Part shown: positions 1-11,838 of the stretch, piece by piece | Layout: every line of letters starts with the position of its first letter | Numbering within the stretch: position 1 is the stretch's first letter | Assembly: GCA_001599915.1 (NCBI GenBank) | Contig: BCIG01000017.1 | Location: 62,001-126,000, forward strand | DNA from: Symbiotaphrina buchneri | Lineage: Eukaryota; Ascomycota; Symbiotaphrinales; Symbiotaphrinaceae | Reading direction: 5' to 3' | Length of the DNA: 64,000 nucleotides | Program-made: the position numbers and the translations under genes | The notes under the pieces: model-generated | Databases searched by the model: none | Seen by the model: only the letters and a program-made list of their open reading frames with translations | Told to the model about the DNA's origin: nothing

Positions 1-508
1 GCTCCAGTTGCTTCCTTAAGTGGTTAGAAAATTGGGTCTTGCTGTTTTCGTCATGTCACTAGCGTGCAAACGTGCTTGGGTGACACATTTAATGATCGTC
101 CATGTTGGAAGCAACTAGGGCAGTCACGATCGGAGGTCAACATGAGTGTCAGCAAACACGTATTCGGGAGACATTTGAAGGGGATGTTGAATTACCATGA
201 TATATGTTAACAGAAAGATGGAAGACACCTTCTTGCATAGTTCAAGGTCCAGGGACGGTTGCAGCGTCCTTGACGAAGGTGACTGGCCATTTATTCCATC
301 CCATATATCCTGTCCAGGTCGTGCTTTCAACTTCTCCATCGCGTTAGCCCGCCAAGATGCCACTTCCCGTCCGCTCCAGACCGCCTGACCCCTCCATTCA
401 GTATTACTCCCACTTTTCCCTTCCGGCAGTTCATTACGTCCCACTACTCCTCTTCCTTCCCCTTCTGTCTTCTCGAGCAGAACATCGGTCGTCGTATGCC
501 ATAGGTAC
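1..508. other. Intergenic, upstream of Zn2Cys6 regulator
   Basis: No coding region is supported. The stretch lies immediately 5' of the regulator start at 509 and presumably holds its promoter and leader. Several short open frames overlap on both strands, but none has recognisable content. Confidence 0.5.
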
Positions 509-2403
509 ATGGATTCAACGTTAACCGGCCAGGGGCGCCCAGCTGCGTCCGCGGCGCGATCTCGATCCGGCTGTGCCGAGTGCAGAAGACGCCGCAGGAA
601 GTGCGACGAGACCAAACCTACGTGTGGGAGATGCAAGGCAGATAATAGGCAGTGCGCCTATACGAGGGCCCTGGTATGGGGCGGCAAGCCTTTCAAGAAG
701 TCCAGGTTTGGGGAGTGTTTGGCAGATGGAGTTGGTGTCGTCCGTATGTTCAACTTCTCCCGTTTGCTTTTCATGCTTTTCATGAGGGTCTGCTTCCTGT
801 CAGCAACGAACGTCAGCTGATATACCATGTAGGTGATCCCTCTACAGGAGGGTTTGCATATGGGTTTCGGCAGCCACTCAAAGTCGCGGCTGAAAAGTCA
901 CCAGCAACGAGCCATGTCGAGCATGTAGAGCTACCTACTCCAACAGAAGAGAAAGATGACAAGGACGATAAGGACGTTGAAGAATTACCCATCACGCCTA
1001 CTGAAGCCCTCCCATCTCCTCAGGAGTCTGTTCTCATGCTCTCACCTACATCCACAGCCACCATCCTCTACTCCACGCCGAGCTCTTTCCCTCAACTCTC
1101 CCCCAAGTCTCAACTCCTACTATCGCACTTCCTCAGCTGCGCTACCCTCGTCGCGTCCTGTTATTCTGGAACACACCAAGACTATATCTCAGTCTTGCTG
1201 CCAATGGCACTACACACACCACATCTGCTCAATGCCGCTCTGAGCTTATCAGCCATCCAACGGCGGTATCTCGCGCTGGACCAGAGCAGTGACGTCGACA
1301 TTTACCGTCTAAGAGCATCGAGCATGAAGCAATATCGGCAAGCTCTAAGCCAACCAGAGAACTTGCACGGAGATAAATCCGACGTCGCGCTTGCAACCGC
1401 ACTGACGCTCTGTCTATCAGATGTCTTTGCAGGCGGCGAACAGCCCGAGACATGGCGAGTGCATCTACGGGCTGCAGGCGCGCTGCTCCAGAATCAGCTC
1501 AACAAGCCGACCTCCTCGAACGGCAGCAACGAGAGTTTCAACCGCTCTTTTCTCCGCCGGTGGTATCTCTCACTAGTAAGCACCGCACTGCTGTCTCGAC
1601 GCGCCACATCCGCAGATATCGCGACCATGCTCGCCGTAGCAGGGAAGGTAGAAGAGGGCGAAATCGACACCATCTCCGGCTTCTCAACGCACCTCTTCCC
1701 CATCTTCGCCGAGATCGCAGAGCTAGCGCGAGAAAGGGACGACCTATTCTCTCCATCCCCCGACGGCTCCAAGCCCGGAAAAGCCAACATCGTCGCCGCC
1801 TGCGCCGGGATCCGCTCGCGCGCCGAAGCCGCCATCGAGCGACTGCACGACCTGCTAGCCAACAAACCCCGCAAAGTCGTCTCCCCGCACCCTTCCTACG
1901 GCACCCTTCCACCCTCCGTCGAAAGCCAATTCCTGCTCCTCGACACAGCCTTCCACCACGTCGCCTTACTCCAACTGCAGCGACGGATCCTGCTCAAGCC
2001 GCGCGGCCACGGCGACGTGCAGGCGTCCGTGAAGACGATCCTGGACTGCGTGGATGGGCTGGAGATCCGCGCCATGGCGTGCCCCGGCGTGGCGGTCACG
2101 GCGCCGCTCTGGGCTGCGGGGTCCGAGGCGATGGAGGAGGGCGATCGCGAGAGGGTGCTGACGCTGATGCGCAAGCATAGGGGGTTGTTGGGTGTGGGCA
2201 ATATGCAGAGTGCGATGGAGGGGCTGAGGGTTCTTTGGGGACTGGAGGAGAGTGATGCGAATCGCTTTATTAGCTGGGATGGCGAGAGGCAAAGTGAGAG
2301 CTGGGAGACGGTGCTTGGTAAGTTTCCTTTTGTTTGTAGGCCGGGGTTCTTTTTTTGCTAATGCTGCGCAGATCGTAAAGGCTGGGATTTACTGTGCTAC
2401 TGA
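509..2403 (+). CDS. Zn2Cys6 transcription factor (acr-2-like, fungal-specific TF domain)
   Basis: A nuclear DNA-binding regulator of 583 residues in three exons: 509-743, 833-2317 and 2372-2403. The N-terminus carries a zinc cluster with C-x2-C-x6-C-x6-C-x2-C-x6-C spacing (starting CAEC) followed by a basic linker ending in WGGKPFKKSRFGE, a signature shared with acr-2/Fungal_trans_2-type regulators. Intron 1 (744-832, GTATGT...TAG) joins the zinc cluster to DPSTGGFAYG. Intron 2 (2318-2371, GTAAGT, branch GCTAATG) gives the usual C-terminal end KGWDLLCY. The body is a helical ligand or regulatory domain. The start at 509 is the first ATG before the cluster. Target genes are unknown. The neighbouring small membrane protein is on the other strand and suggests no specific role. 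Confidence 0.88.
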
Positions 2404-3619
2404 CGGATGGGCATTCTATGAGCGACATGCCTTTTTGCTTAACGCCCTTGGTGTCCCCATGTACACCTGATGAAGCTGGCTAGTTTGGACGTTTCAGCTC
2501 CTAGGCTTTCCGGATGTCATATCTGGCCATGCGATGGAAATGACCTATACGAGCGAACGGCAGCATTCCTTCTCGCCGGCGTTATAGCCGGACGGCGTTG
2601 CTATGAAATATCCGCGGGCCACTGAGTTAGTCGATATGCTGGTAGATCCGCAACTGGGAAAAAACAATCGTTACATGGTCTAGCAGTTCTCGCTGACAGC
2701 TGAAGTCATTGGAAGACGTGTCCCACCGTCTAGACATGCAGCCACACGATTGACCGATGGACGTCTCAGCACACTATGCACAACGCACTCAGAATGTCGG
2801 AATCAACAGACGGCTTTGGTGCTGCGTGTGATTCAAACAACGTCAGTATACACATGCGAGGCATGTACGCGAGCATGTACGCGAGCATGTCATGTCATGA
2901 TAGATCACTGGCATCCTTTTCGGTCTATCAAGAATAGGCAGAGGAGGACGGCTGTTCTGCTTCGATTTATTTTACTCAGGCCAGCAGCCGGTCATGAACT
3001 TGACTCCAGGGTATGATATGCACCACTCGCCGATGACTTATGTCGGCAAGCAGGAGAGCAGCATGGTCAATGGTCTTCCCCTCAGATAGTGGTGATGGTG
3101 TGTGTTGGTAACAATCATGAAGGAATATAAACTGTATGTCTGTCCGTCCATACGTCTGTCTGTATATTGTGATGTATATATATGTACGTCTATTGCTCTA
3201 GACGATGACATATGAAAACTATCATACATGCAATGTCAACGAGGACAACGACAATAAGGACGGTGACAAAACAAAAAGCCTAGACTTTCTCAACCTTGAG
3301 GTAGACAATATCCGAACGCCGGTCGGTGATATATCCCCAAAAGCGAGCGAAAACAGTCGGTCGGTCGACTCAGTTCAACAACGACTGGACGGTGCAACAT
3401 GCGTGCATACTCCTAGTATATCCGTCGTGTTCATCGGTGATGGCATGTAGGGAACGACGACGGCAGAGTTTCGTGCGACGATGACGGTGAGGTTGTGGTT
3501 GTGGAGGGAAGGACAGGTATAACGATGGACCGATCGACGACTTCGACATACTACATGCATGTCATGCAATACGCATGCCGACGACTTCGATAATCGCTGC
3601 CGATGTCCGGCGACGATGT
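2404..3619. other. Intergenic, no gene seen
   Basis: This lies between the 3' ends of two convergent genes. It holds only short overlapping frames. There is a small direct repeat of GCATGTACGCGA near 2860-2890 and a CTGTC/TATA-rich low-complexity patch near 3130-3190. No RNA gene was recognised. Confidence 0.5.
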
Positions 3620-4028
3620 CTACTTCCTGCCCTGTAGCAGGCGCTTCATGCTCCGATCGACAGCCCTACGGCAACACCCAACCACGTCAGCATTGCACCC
3701 CATCAACAACATAAGTCTCTCAACCTCCAACAGCAAAGGGGAGCGGGAGGAGAACTTACAGCGCAGCCTTCTTAAACGGCGGCTCGGCCATCTGCACGCC
3801 TTTCTTGATGCCCGGCTCGACGACGCCGTGCGCGCGCATCCACGCGGGTGTCACGCGCGAGAAGCCCCGCGTCCATTTTGGGCCCCAGAAGGCTGCGGCC
3901 CAGGCTAGTCGCTCTTCGGCGCCGGGAAGGATGCAGAACAGCGGTACGGCGGCGGCGGCAGAGGCGGCGCCCACGATGGCGCCGGCGGGCCGGGCGAAGG
4001 GTGCTGTGGGGGGGACGAAGGCTGGCAT
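3620..4028 (-). CDS. Small predicted membrane protein, unknown function
   Basis: This is a 104-residue protein in two exons on the minus strand (4028-3760, then 3665-3620). A perfect GTAAGT donor interrupts the reading frame exactly before the first stop. The acceptor (CCGTAG, intron 3666-3759, 94 bp) extends the protein by a basic tail ending in KRLLQGRK. The N-terminus is proline/alanine-rich and contains one probable hydrophobic segment (residues about 14-35), then a W-rich amphipathic part and a lysine-rich C-terminus. Size and composition would suit a small inner-membrane mitochondrial protein, but I do not recognise the family. The start context CACAATGCC is good. Both the splice form and the gene are inferred without homology. 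Confidence 0.55.
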
Positions 4029-4135
4029 TGTGATGTTGTTGTGTGTTGTGGTGAGTAAGGGTGGTGGTGGTAAGGTTGGGTGGTAAAGGCGTGTTGTTCT
4101 GGAGGGAGAGGAGTGGTTAGCCTTTTCGGGGAGGA

Positions 4136-4312
4136 GATGAGGGGGGTGAAAAGGTCGGTGATGATGATGATGCTGCTGACGATGACCATGAGGAGGGGGG
4201 ATAGATGAAGAAGATGATGGTGATGAAGATGTTGGTGATGATTACGAGGAGGAGAGACGGATGAAGATGATGAGGATGATGAAGATGACTGATGGGCAGA
4301 CGATGAAGGTGA
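4136..4312. repeat. GAT/GAA-rich low-complexity tract
   Basis: An imperfect GATGAN-type microsatellite-like stretch upstream of the small membrane-protein gene. The reverse strand reads as CAT/TTC-rich and generates spurious open frames. Confidence 0.6.
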
Positions 4313-7300
4313 GAGCGGACGGAGGGGGTGGCAGGCATGACCATCCCGACCGTAAGGGAGGATAGGGGAGTATCAAAAGCCCATCGAACGACCATCACAA
4401 TCATCAAATGCCATCGAACAAGGAGTACAACATACCTCGACTCAAGTATTCAGGTCCAACGATTCTCACGTAGGTACGAAGTTGTTGCGAGTCTTGTATT
4501 GCAATTCTCTTTGTTCGTCAAGTATCTCTCTCTGTGCAACCAGGCATCCAGGGCAGATTGCGGGTGGGCGGCCACTTAAATCCCCCTCTCTCTCAGGACA
4601 CTCCAGGCAGGGGCCCTCCCATCCCCGCAAGCCAGTGGCCAAACCGCCCGTCACCGTTCCTCCTCTTGCAGACACACATCACACGCCCGTCCTCGCACTC
4701 GATCCCAACCCGTCCACGCTCATTGGTCCACCTCCCTCGAACAACCGTCCTCGCATCCTCTCCTCACACGATCCAACATACCTCCTAGGCGTTGGTGTGG
4801 GTGCCCCGCGCCCCCATTGGTCCGTTGGATACGAGGGGCGAAACCGCACGCGGGCTAGGGCGTGGAGAAGGAGGGTGAGCGAACGAGCAAGTTGCGGGGG
4901 CCCCGGATGCGCCAAGCAGCCAAGCAAGCAGCGGCCGTACCAGGTACACCGGAGAAGGGCGGCAAGTTCGGCACGGTGAGCTAAAGGGTACCTCCAGCCT
5001 TCCCACGCGTGGGTTCTTTTCTGAGGTGTGTGGGGATGGAGACCAAGTGGGTCCTGTCACCCGCCTTTGGGGCTTGGGGTCTTTATTGCGACGTCGTGAG
5101 GGATGGAGAGGATATTGATGGACTGGAATGGTCATTGCATGCTCTATCTGTTGCTTTGGACAGACAAACCGTGATCTATAGGAAAAGGGACAATGGCAGG
5201 CAGGCAGGCGACCTTGCTGGTAACCTGCAGCCAGCGCGGTTACAGTGCTACCGACGAAAGTATCCGCGCCCTGCGCGCTTTGTACCCCGCAAGCGGCAGG
5301 CTGTCACCAGTACACCAGGACAGCGCAACACGGCATCAAAGGGCGAGCAGGGGTCCTGACGCCGCCCAACACACGCGCAAGCACGCAAACACGGCTTGTG
5401 GGTGCCGAGTTCCCTAATTTCCTGGAAATAGCCTCGTATTTCGCTCGTTCTTTACCGTTTTGTGAGCAGCGCAGATGGATGATTTCAGGTTATTCTGCCG
5501 TTTCTGGTACCACTGGGGCTCGAGTCAGCTGTGTATCATGGTACGAAGTAGAACTGGAGTCCAGTTCAAGTATATCGAGAAGGAAGGCTGGATGGATTAG
5601 ACCACGAAGGGAGCAGGAATGGTGCGTTGTTCTTTTATTCGTCGATCGCGTGACCGCTCCCACTGAGGAGCGACCCCAAAGCGTCGAAACAACCAGAACT
5701 TGTTCGTTAAATGACAAACGCAACAATACATCAGCATGACTTGAAAAGAAATACGAGCCTAATACTCTTACGGCTCGTACTGCATGCCTTCCTGATGTTA
5801 GGGCACCATCCAAGAGGACACGGCTAGCCAATAGGCGTTGATGGGCTTGCTGTGCGCTCATTGATTCTTAGGCTGGGGCCAACGCTCCTTCCACAAAGGG
5901 CACGTAGAGCCATATGTGAGATTACTAATTGATATGCGTCTTGTCATTGGGTGCTTGGTGGGCGTGCTTTTCTGCAAGGTGAGAAGGTTGGACATCAGTG
6001 GACCATGTGTATTCCAAAGGTCTCCTTCGATAACTAGGGGTGATATGTGCCAAAAAGAAGCACTATGATGTGAAACAGCATGGCAGTCTCCTCGCTGAAG
6101 CCTTTTATTACAGTGACGCTCCTTATGGTGAAGAGAGGTATATGTGTTCTTCACCACAGAGGGTGGTCCCCACATTCTACGTAGCGCTTCTGTCCAAAAG
6201 GTGCCGTACATTTGATCTGTGACACCAACCGAGAAGACGACTGGTCTATTCCAACCCTCACATTCTGAAGCACTTAGTTAAGGTCAAGAGAGCAGCGCAT
6301 GCTTCGACGGAAATGGCTATGGTAAGGGGTTGTTGATTTATCACCTGGCTACAATTTGTAGTACTACAAAATCAACATATCGAATCCTCAAACCCCTTTT
6401 CGATGACAAATAAAAAGTTCAGATCCACAGGGGAAATCTTCAGGTGAGCCTATCAGAGCCCCTTGATCTTTTCAGCAATCAAACACACGTCTCTAGGGTC
6501 CCTAGGGCAGTCGTTGCTCTATCTGCGACTTGATAATGGTAGGGGTTCTCATTTACGCTCTTTGAGAACCTTTTTCTCTACAGCTACAATTCACCACGAC
6601 ATGCACCGTTGTTGAGAAGGGAGGACTCAGTGTGATATACATAGGTTACTGAAAGGCTTCTGTCCCTTGGACCCATGTTGCGTACAACCTGAAGTGCCGG
6701 AAGCTTCTTGAACATGATCTCAATCGAATAACAAACGGTACGACTCTTGGGAGCGACCTCACTGACGGATAGCACAAATTCATATTCCAGGAGAAGGGTT
6801 ATCGACTAAACTAAGGCCTTAAATCTTTCGGAACGGGTTGGAAAAAGTCTTTAGGAGCCTGTATCATGGATTTCCCTTGGTGGAAACTGGTCGTGAAATT
6901 CTTAGTATTTGGTCCTCCCAAAGATCTGTGCTGCAATAGTAATTGATTGTCTTGCCACAATAATCTTCAACTGCAGGCGCTCGCGATGGACCTAGCTCGA
7001 TGATCGATCAATGGAGCACAAGTTTTGGTTCGGATCGTCAGGAATACCCGTCCTGACCGCGGTCAAGTACAGGAGTTTTGTCTGTCAAAGCAAAACACAG
7101 ACTTTCCGGTCTTTCCCTGTAACTGAGCCCTCTCTATCCTGCCAAGCTGCAGAGCAGGCAATGAGACATGACATTATGTGCTGACTCGCAGGGACAGCGC
7201 GAGATATAATTAGCGAGGCAGGAGAAAGGATTACGAGTTTCCGATTCCGGGTTGCGCGACAGCAAGGGCAAATATCGACGAAATTGTTAGTAAGTTAATC

Positions 7301-7590
7301 ATTCAATGAGCTTATCTCACGTACCGTGAGCTGTCACATAATGCACGGCTCCTGGTGTAATGCCTTTTACTTGTGGCCTGGAGCAACAAGCCAAGACAGT
7401 GCAACCTTCTCATGAACTACCGTATCCGCAGGGCGAGACATCATGTCAGCCCGTATTCCGTATCCAAGCTTACATCTCCCGCCATAGGGCTGGCACTACC
7501 TAACACGATTCAAATCTCGATACCGAGATAGCTGCCACGAAAAAGCGGCTGTGGCGCTGATCATGCCCGTCCCCTATCACCCCTAGCACT

Positions 7591-7615
7591 GGCTGGGCTG
7601 GGCTGGGCTGGGCTG
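7591..7615. repeat. (GGCTG)5 microsatellite
   Basis: Five perfect tandem copies of a 5-bp unit in intergenic DNA. Confidence 0.9.
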
Positions 7616-7934
7616 ACAGCATGCTGTCTCAGAACACGAGCACTAGAACCTGACTTGCTGAAATTCCACCAATCCCATGCCAACGCTTCACAGAAGCTGA
7701 AACAACTCAACAGCGCCTTCTAGAAACCGGGTAGATTCCTTGGAAGAGGTTGATAGCATTGTACGCTTGCACAACCCTGAGGGCTATTTTGATCATGTGC
7801 GTAGCACCGTTGTCTGACAGCTATGTCTTGAGCGAATGCGACGGATGACGTCGGCAGGGCCCACAGCTCAGCTGGAGATTCTGTGCGAAGCTGGTACGGT
7901 AGTGTTACGCTTGAGATTCAACTACGTGGTTGCA

Positions 7935-7941
7935 TATATAA
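7935..7941 (+). promoter_or_regulatory. TATA box of the secreted-protein gene
   Basis: A TATATAA element lies about 135 bp upstream of the ATG at 8076. The position is consistent with a core promoter, but this is inferred from sequence and distance only. Confidence 0.45.
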
Positions 7942-8075
7942 CCACCCCTTCGGCACTTGCATGTCCAGTTGGATACAGCAGCAGCCCTTCGACACTCATT
8001 ACACCTCGTCACATTCCAGACCACCTGCCCGCCACTCACCTCCCCAGCGCCTTCAACCTGCTCACAATTCTCACG

Positions 8076-8756
8076 ATGCGGTCCCTCACCAGCACCTTCC
8101 TCACCACCCTCCTCGCCTTGGGCGCTCAGGCCGCCGTGATCCCTCGACAAACGACAACAAACGCCTCCTCAGCCGGCCCGATCTCTCTGAGCGTCTACCT
8201 GCCCGGCTCCGCCCTGAACGGCTTGCCGCTAAATGCCGCCGGCGAGAAATTCATCCTGGGTGGCAGCCCCTCGTCGTACTGTCCGCTGCCGCCGGCTGAT
8301 TGCGCCGCGTACCCTGGCAACGAGACCTGGGTTGGTGTCGGGCAGGGGACTATGTTCATGGTAAGTTCCTCCTCCTCACCATTGTCCCAACAGCAGGGTT
8401 TGAATCCCGGGCTAACCAACTCTTCCTTGCACAAATAGTCCGTCTCCGCCCCAGGCGGCCAACAAGCGTACATTGCCCCAGACGGGTCTTTGTCCTTCAC
8501 CATCGCGCACGAAGAGGACATCTTTCCCCCAGGGAGCCTGGTAACGAACTTCACATACACGCCGCCCACGCCGGGGGGTGGACTTAGCGTTGTGAATTTC
8601 GCTGGTAATGGTAGTACGGCGTGGGTCGCGTGCGAGAATGCTCAGGGCCTGTTGCAGGTCTATGCGAATGTTGTGGGCGGGGAGTGGGATGCGTGTACGC
8701 CGTTTGTGGCGGGCGTGAGTCATGAGAGCGGGGTGAATAGTTTTGAGTATACTTAG
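8076..8756 (+). CDS. Secreted PhiA / IgE-binding-like cell-wall protein
   Basis: This is a secreted protein of 200 residues in two exons (8076-8360 and 8439-8756; intron GTAAGT...AATAG, phase 0). It starts with a signal peptide (residues 1 to about 19, MRSLTSTFLTTLLALGAQA), followed by a probable Kex2-type site (PRQ). The mature part has the layout of fungal IgE-binding/PhiA-like proteins: an LNAAGEKFILGG strand, SSYCP, a PGNETW segment, then QQAYIAPDGSLSFT after the splice, and two further cysteines towards the C-terminus. Several NxT/NxS sites suggest N-glycosylation. Proteins of this group are cell-wall or secreted, and some are allergens or conidiation-linked. The exact role here is unknown. 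The upstream in-frame Met at 7836 was not used because it lacks the signal peptide context. Confidence 0.8.
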
Positions 8757-9177
8757 ATTGGTTCATGTCCTCTGGGGCTGGAAGAGAGTTGCCCGAGGCG
8801 TCCGTGGGAACGGGCAATTTCAAGACGACGTGATGAGTGGAGCGGTGTTCGGTCTTTGTGACTGAATAATGCATGAAGTCCCAGGACAGGAGTAATGGAG
8901 CATAGAATTCGTGATCTGGGGCATGGAAGAGAATAGTTAGAGATTAGGCTATTTGGGACTACTGAAAATATGAAGCTGGTCTGCCTTCAAACACTGCATT
9001 GTATTTCATTGTATATACACACGCATTGCAAGTCGATAGATATTGGTATAAACACTCCTCGCGCAGACTTTTGAGCAGCAGGCAAGCCTAGCTGACCAAG
9101 CCAAGTTGGCATCGATATACCCACACCGCATGCTGCAGCGGCAATAAATCTCCACAAGTCTCACCCTCCTCGTTTTT
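8757..9177. other. Intergenic between convergent genes
   Basis: This holds the 3' flanks of the secreted-protein gene and the MFS permease gene. No further feature is seen. Confidence 0.5.
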
Positions 9178-10734
9178 CTAGTAAACATATCTAAACCCCC
9201 TATTCTGGCCATCCGTCAAATCCAAAAACTCCGTTCCCTCGGCACTCATCTCGCCCGCTCTATCCCTCTTCGCATTCTCCCTGCTCATCAACCACCTGAG
9301 CAAGAACGCCATAACCACGACACCAGCCATGGTGGCAATCAGCGCAATCTTCGCGCCGGTGTAGCCAGGCGCGTCGCCCGCGGGGAACATCTGGGGGCCG
9401 ATGAGGTTGCCGACGCAGAACGCCATGAGGGTGAGGGCATTGCGCATGGCGCGCTTCGTGTAGCCAGACGTATTGGCGCTGTTCCAGCTGTAGATCATGG
9501 GCAGCATGGCCGGGCAGGCGTTGAGGAGGTACACGCCGAAGAGCTTGCCGACCTTGTGGCTGTTATCCAGGCCCAGCAAGAGCCCGGCGCCGAGGATGGA
9601 CGGGAGGGTCACGGCCGCGATGATCAGGCTGCGGTGCCCGATCGCGCCGACGAGGTATGTGGCGGCGAAGGTGGCGATGATCGAGACGGCGCCGGACGGC
9701 ATCTGGATGATGGTCGTGCGCGTGCTGCTGAACCCGAAGGTGGCGATGATGATGCTGCTGAAGTTGGATACGGCCCCGTTGTCGATCATGGCTAGCAGCG
9801 TGATGAAGAAGAGTGGCCATGTCGAGGCGTCCTTGAAGAGCAGTTCGCGGACGTGGGCCCATTTGAAGTGCTTGTTCTCGACGCCGGTCTGGTTGACGCG
9901 GACGTGGTTGATGGCTGAGAGCTTCTCGGTGTCGGTCAGGAAGCGGGCCGACATGGGGTTGTCGGGCAGGAGGAAGATGGTCAGAACGCCGATGATGGTG
10001 GTAAGACAGCCCTGAGATAGAGTCAGGAAAGATTCCTGGAAGGGCTGTTTCTGGAGACTCACCATGAAGACGAAGAGGATCTGCCAATTGGCGATCTTGG
10101 TCGAGTGCACATGCTGGAAGCCGTACGACATCGCAGCACCAACGATCTGCGCAACACCAATCTGCATGTACCACAGACCCGTCCTGCGAGACTGCTCTGG
10201 CTTCGTCCACCACATGCCAGTGATCAAGATCAAAGAAGGTGCGACACAGGCCTCGAAGACACCCAGCAAGACACGAACGACCATCAACGAAGCGTAGCTC
10301 TCGCAGGCAGCATGGCACGCAACGAGGATGCCCCAGCAAGTGACGTTGATGCCAAGATACTTTCCGATGGGAAAGCGTTGCATGAGGTACGCCGTGATGG
10401 GTTCAGAGACGATGTAACCCACGTAGAAAATAGTTCCGATGTTGTTATACTCATTGCCCTTGAGGTTCTTCTTGATGCCCATGACGGCAGCGTAGTTCAG
10501 CAACGTCTTGTCCAGGTATTGCAGGAAGTAGATGGACATCAAGATGGGCATGATGCGCAGATCAATCTTCCATCTCAGAGCTTTGGTCTCCTCGATGTCG
10601 AGGACAATGCCGAGTTCTTTCTCGCGGTTGATGAAGTTGAGCGCCTCATCGACGTCGGTGGGTTGCACCTCAGTGATGCCATGGTCAGTATAGGCAGGGG
10701 CGCCAGGCTCAATGGTGGACTGTTTCTCGGCCAT
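9178..10734 (-). CDS. MFS transporter, anion:cation symporter (Dal5/allantoate permease type)
   Basis: This is a plasma-membrane major facilitator of 501 residues in two exons (10734-10063 and 10011-9178). The intron is a 51-bp in-frame GTGAGT...CTCAG. Removing it restores FVFM-GCLTTIIG across the middle of the protein. The N-terminal cytosolic tail is followed by about 12 hydrophobic segments. Motifs typical of the ACS/Dal5 family are visible: a first helix with LQYLDKT, RVLLGVFEACVAPSLIL in TM4/5, and MWWTKPEQSRRTGLW. Family members take up allantoate, nicotinate, pantothenate, biotin or related anions; the substrate cannot be read from sequence. The start at 10734 (CACAATGGCC) is preferred over a TTG at 10782. 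Many GATA sites upstream suggest nitrogen regulation. Confidence 0.88.
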   Translation of the reverse strand: MAEKQSTIEPGAPAYTDHGITEVQPTDVDEALNFINREKELGIVLDIEETKALRWKIDLRIMPILMSIYFLQYLDKTLLNYAAVMGIKKNLKGNEYNNIGTIFYVGYIVSEPITAYLMQRFPIGKYLGINVTCWGILVACHAACESYASLMVVRVLLGVFEACVAPSLILITGMWWTKPEQSRRTGLWYMQIGVAQIVGAAMSYGFQHVHSTKIANWQILFVFMVSLQKQPFQESFLTLSQGCLTTIIGVLTIFLLPDNPMSARFLTDTEKLSAINHVRVNQTGVENKHFKWAHVRELLFKDASTWPLFFITLLAMIDNGAVSNFSSIIIATFGFSSTRTTIIQMPSGAVSIIATFAATYLVGAIGHRSLIIAAVTLPSILGAGLLLGLDNSHKVGKLFGVYLLNACPAMLPMIYSWNSANTSGYTKRAMRNALTLMAFCVGNLIGPQMFPAGDAPGYTGAKIALIATMAGVVVMAFLLRWLMSRENAKRDRAGEMSAEGTEFLDLTDGQNRGFRYVY

Positions 10735-10815
10735 TGTGAAAAGTGGATAGAGAAGAATGGTCAAGGAGGATCTGCATGGCAAGCTGGATGTTGACAGGGG
10801 GGTCCTCCTTCCTTC

Positions 10816-10823
10816 TATATATA
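10816..10823 (-). promoter_or_regulatory. TATA box of the MFS permease gene
   Basis: A TATATATA element lies about 82 bp upstream of the permease ATG on the minus strand. Distance and sequence suit a core promoter. Confidence 0.45.
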
Positions 10824-11204
10824 ATGAGCAGCGGAGAGTAGAGTTGGCACGAGAGATGCAGAATAGAAGCTTAAATTATGGACCGGGGATGAAGAGCGCG
10901 AGAGCCAGCTTCAAAATGGAAACGTGGCAGTTCCGCATCTTGGGAGCGCTCTGGTCGGCGTTGGCCGAGATAATGGCGTCCATAATCATTGGTGTAGGGT
11001 CACGAAAACGGCATATCAACGCCCATTGCCAGATAAAGATGACGTGTGCACGGCCCCAGGCCCAGAGATACGGGAGTGGAGACGTCAGTTCGCAGCGTGG
11101 CGAGACCCCTGTGCCAACAAAAAACAAGTGCTGAATCTTTTGCAACATCTTGGGCGCATGCCATGTCGAGGATTTTGTCAATGACTGTCGCAGTGACGAG
11201 ACGT

Positions 11205-11550
11205 AGATAAGGAAAAGTGGATCCTCCTACCAATCATGTGAATCCCGGCTCTGACGGATCGGCACCTTATCTGCCAAGCGGCCCGCCACACCCTTCTTTC
11301 GCTTCCATTGCTTCCTTTTCCACGTTGCATTTCCGCCCGGAAGAACATGTCTGACATAACTGGTATTACCGGTGGAATAGATAAGGTACGAATAGTGCGC
11401 CTGCCGTTTAGCCTAATCCTCGAACGGGACTGTAAAGTTCCGTGATTTGGCCCACATGGGAGCGGAACTGGGAGCCTTGTGGCCCGTGCCTCGCAATAAT
11501 TCCCTTTTTGACAAGCGCACTCACTGATAAGCTTATCGATAATATCTATC
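11205..11550. promoter_or_regulatory. Cluster of GATA-factor sites upstream of the MFS permease
   Basis: AGATAA or TTATCT occurs at 11205-11210, 11267-11272 and 11379-11384. A dense group (TGATAA, TTATC, CGATAA, TATCT) lies at 11525-11550. Fungal GATA activators such as AreA and GATA repressors bind HGATAR. The region is the only upstream space for the permease (the next gene ends at 11839), so nitrogen-catabolite control of the permease is a reasonable inference. Confidence 0.5.
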
Positions 11551-11838
11551 AATCTTTTCTACGAACAGCCGAGATGATCTGCCATTGAACGGGACCCTGA
11601 ACGGTTTACGGCCGTTGTCGTTGTATCCCTTTTGTCCTTCGCATTATTTACTCTGTTTGGATGGTCAGTACTGTTGTCGACCAGATTAAGACGATCGAGT
11701 CCAACAACGCGGCTTCCAAGATAAGATGCAATAATACAAAATGTACACAATGGATGCTGTCCACAATCATTATCGCATCGCTCGGATATCATTCAAACTC
11801 AAATAAACGGGGGGACAAGAGGCTCCGGAACGAACACA

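Larger units (their letters stand above)
4313..8075. other. Long intergenic region, no gene supported
   Basis: About 3.8 kb with many short, mutually overlapping frames and no recognisable protein. It contains a 16-bp perfect palindrome at 6355-6370 nested in a larger inverted repeat (about 6325-6400) and five copies of GGCTG at 7591-7615. The right end is the promoter of the secreted-protein gene. No tRNA or rRNA was recognised. Confidence 0.5.

Noticed and set aside
1452-2180. 242-codon plus-strand frame inside the Zn2Cys6 gene
   Set aside because: An arginine-rich shadow of the real frame, which continues through it to correct splice sites.
10735-10782. Upstream extension of the MFS permease
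   Set aside because: It begins with TTG rather than ATG; the internal ATG at 10734 has a good context.
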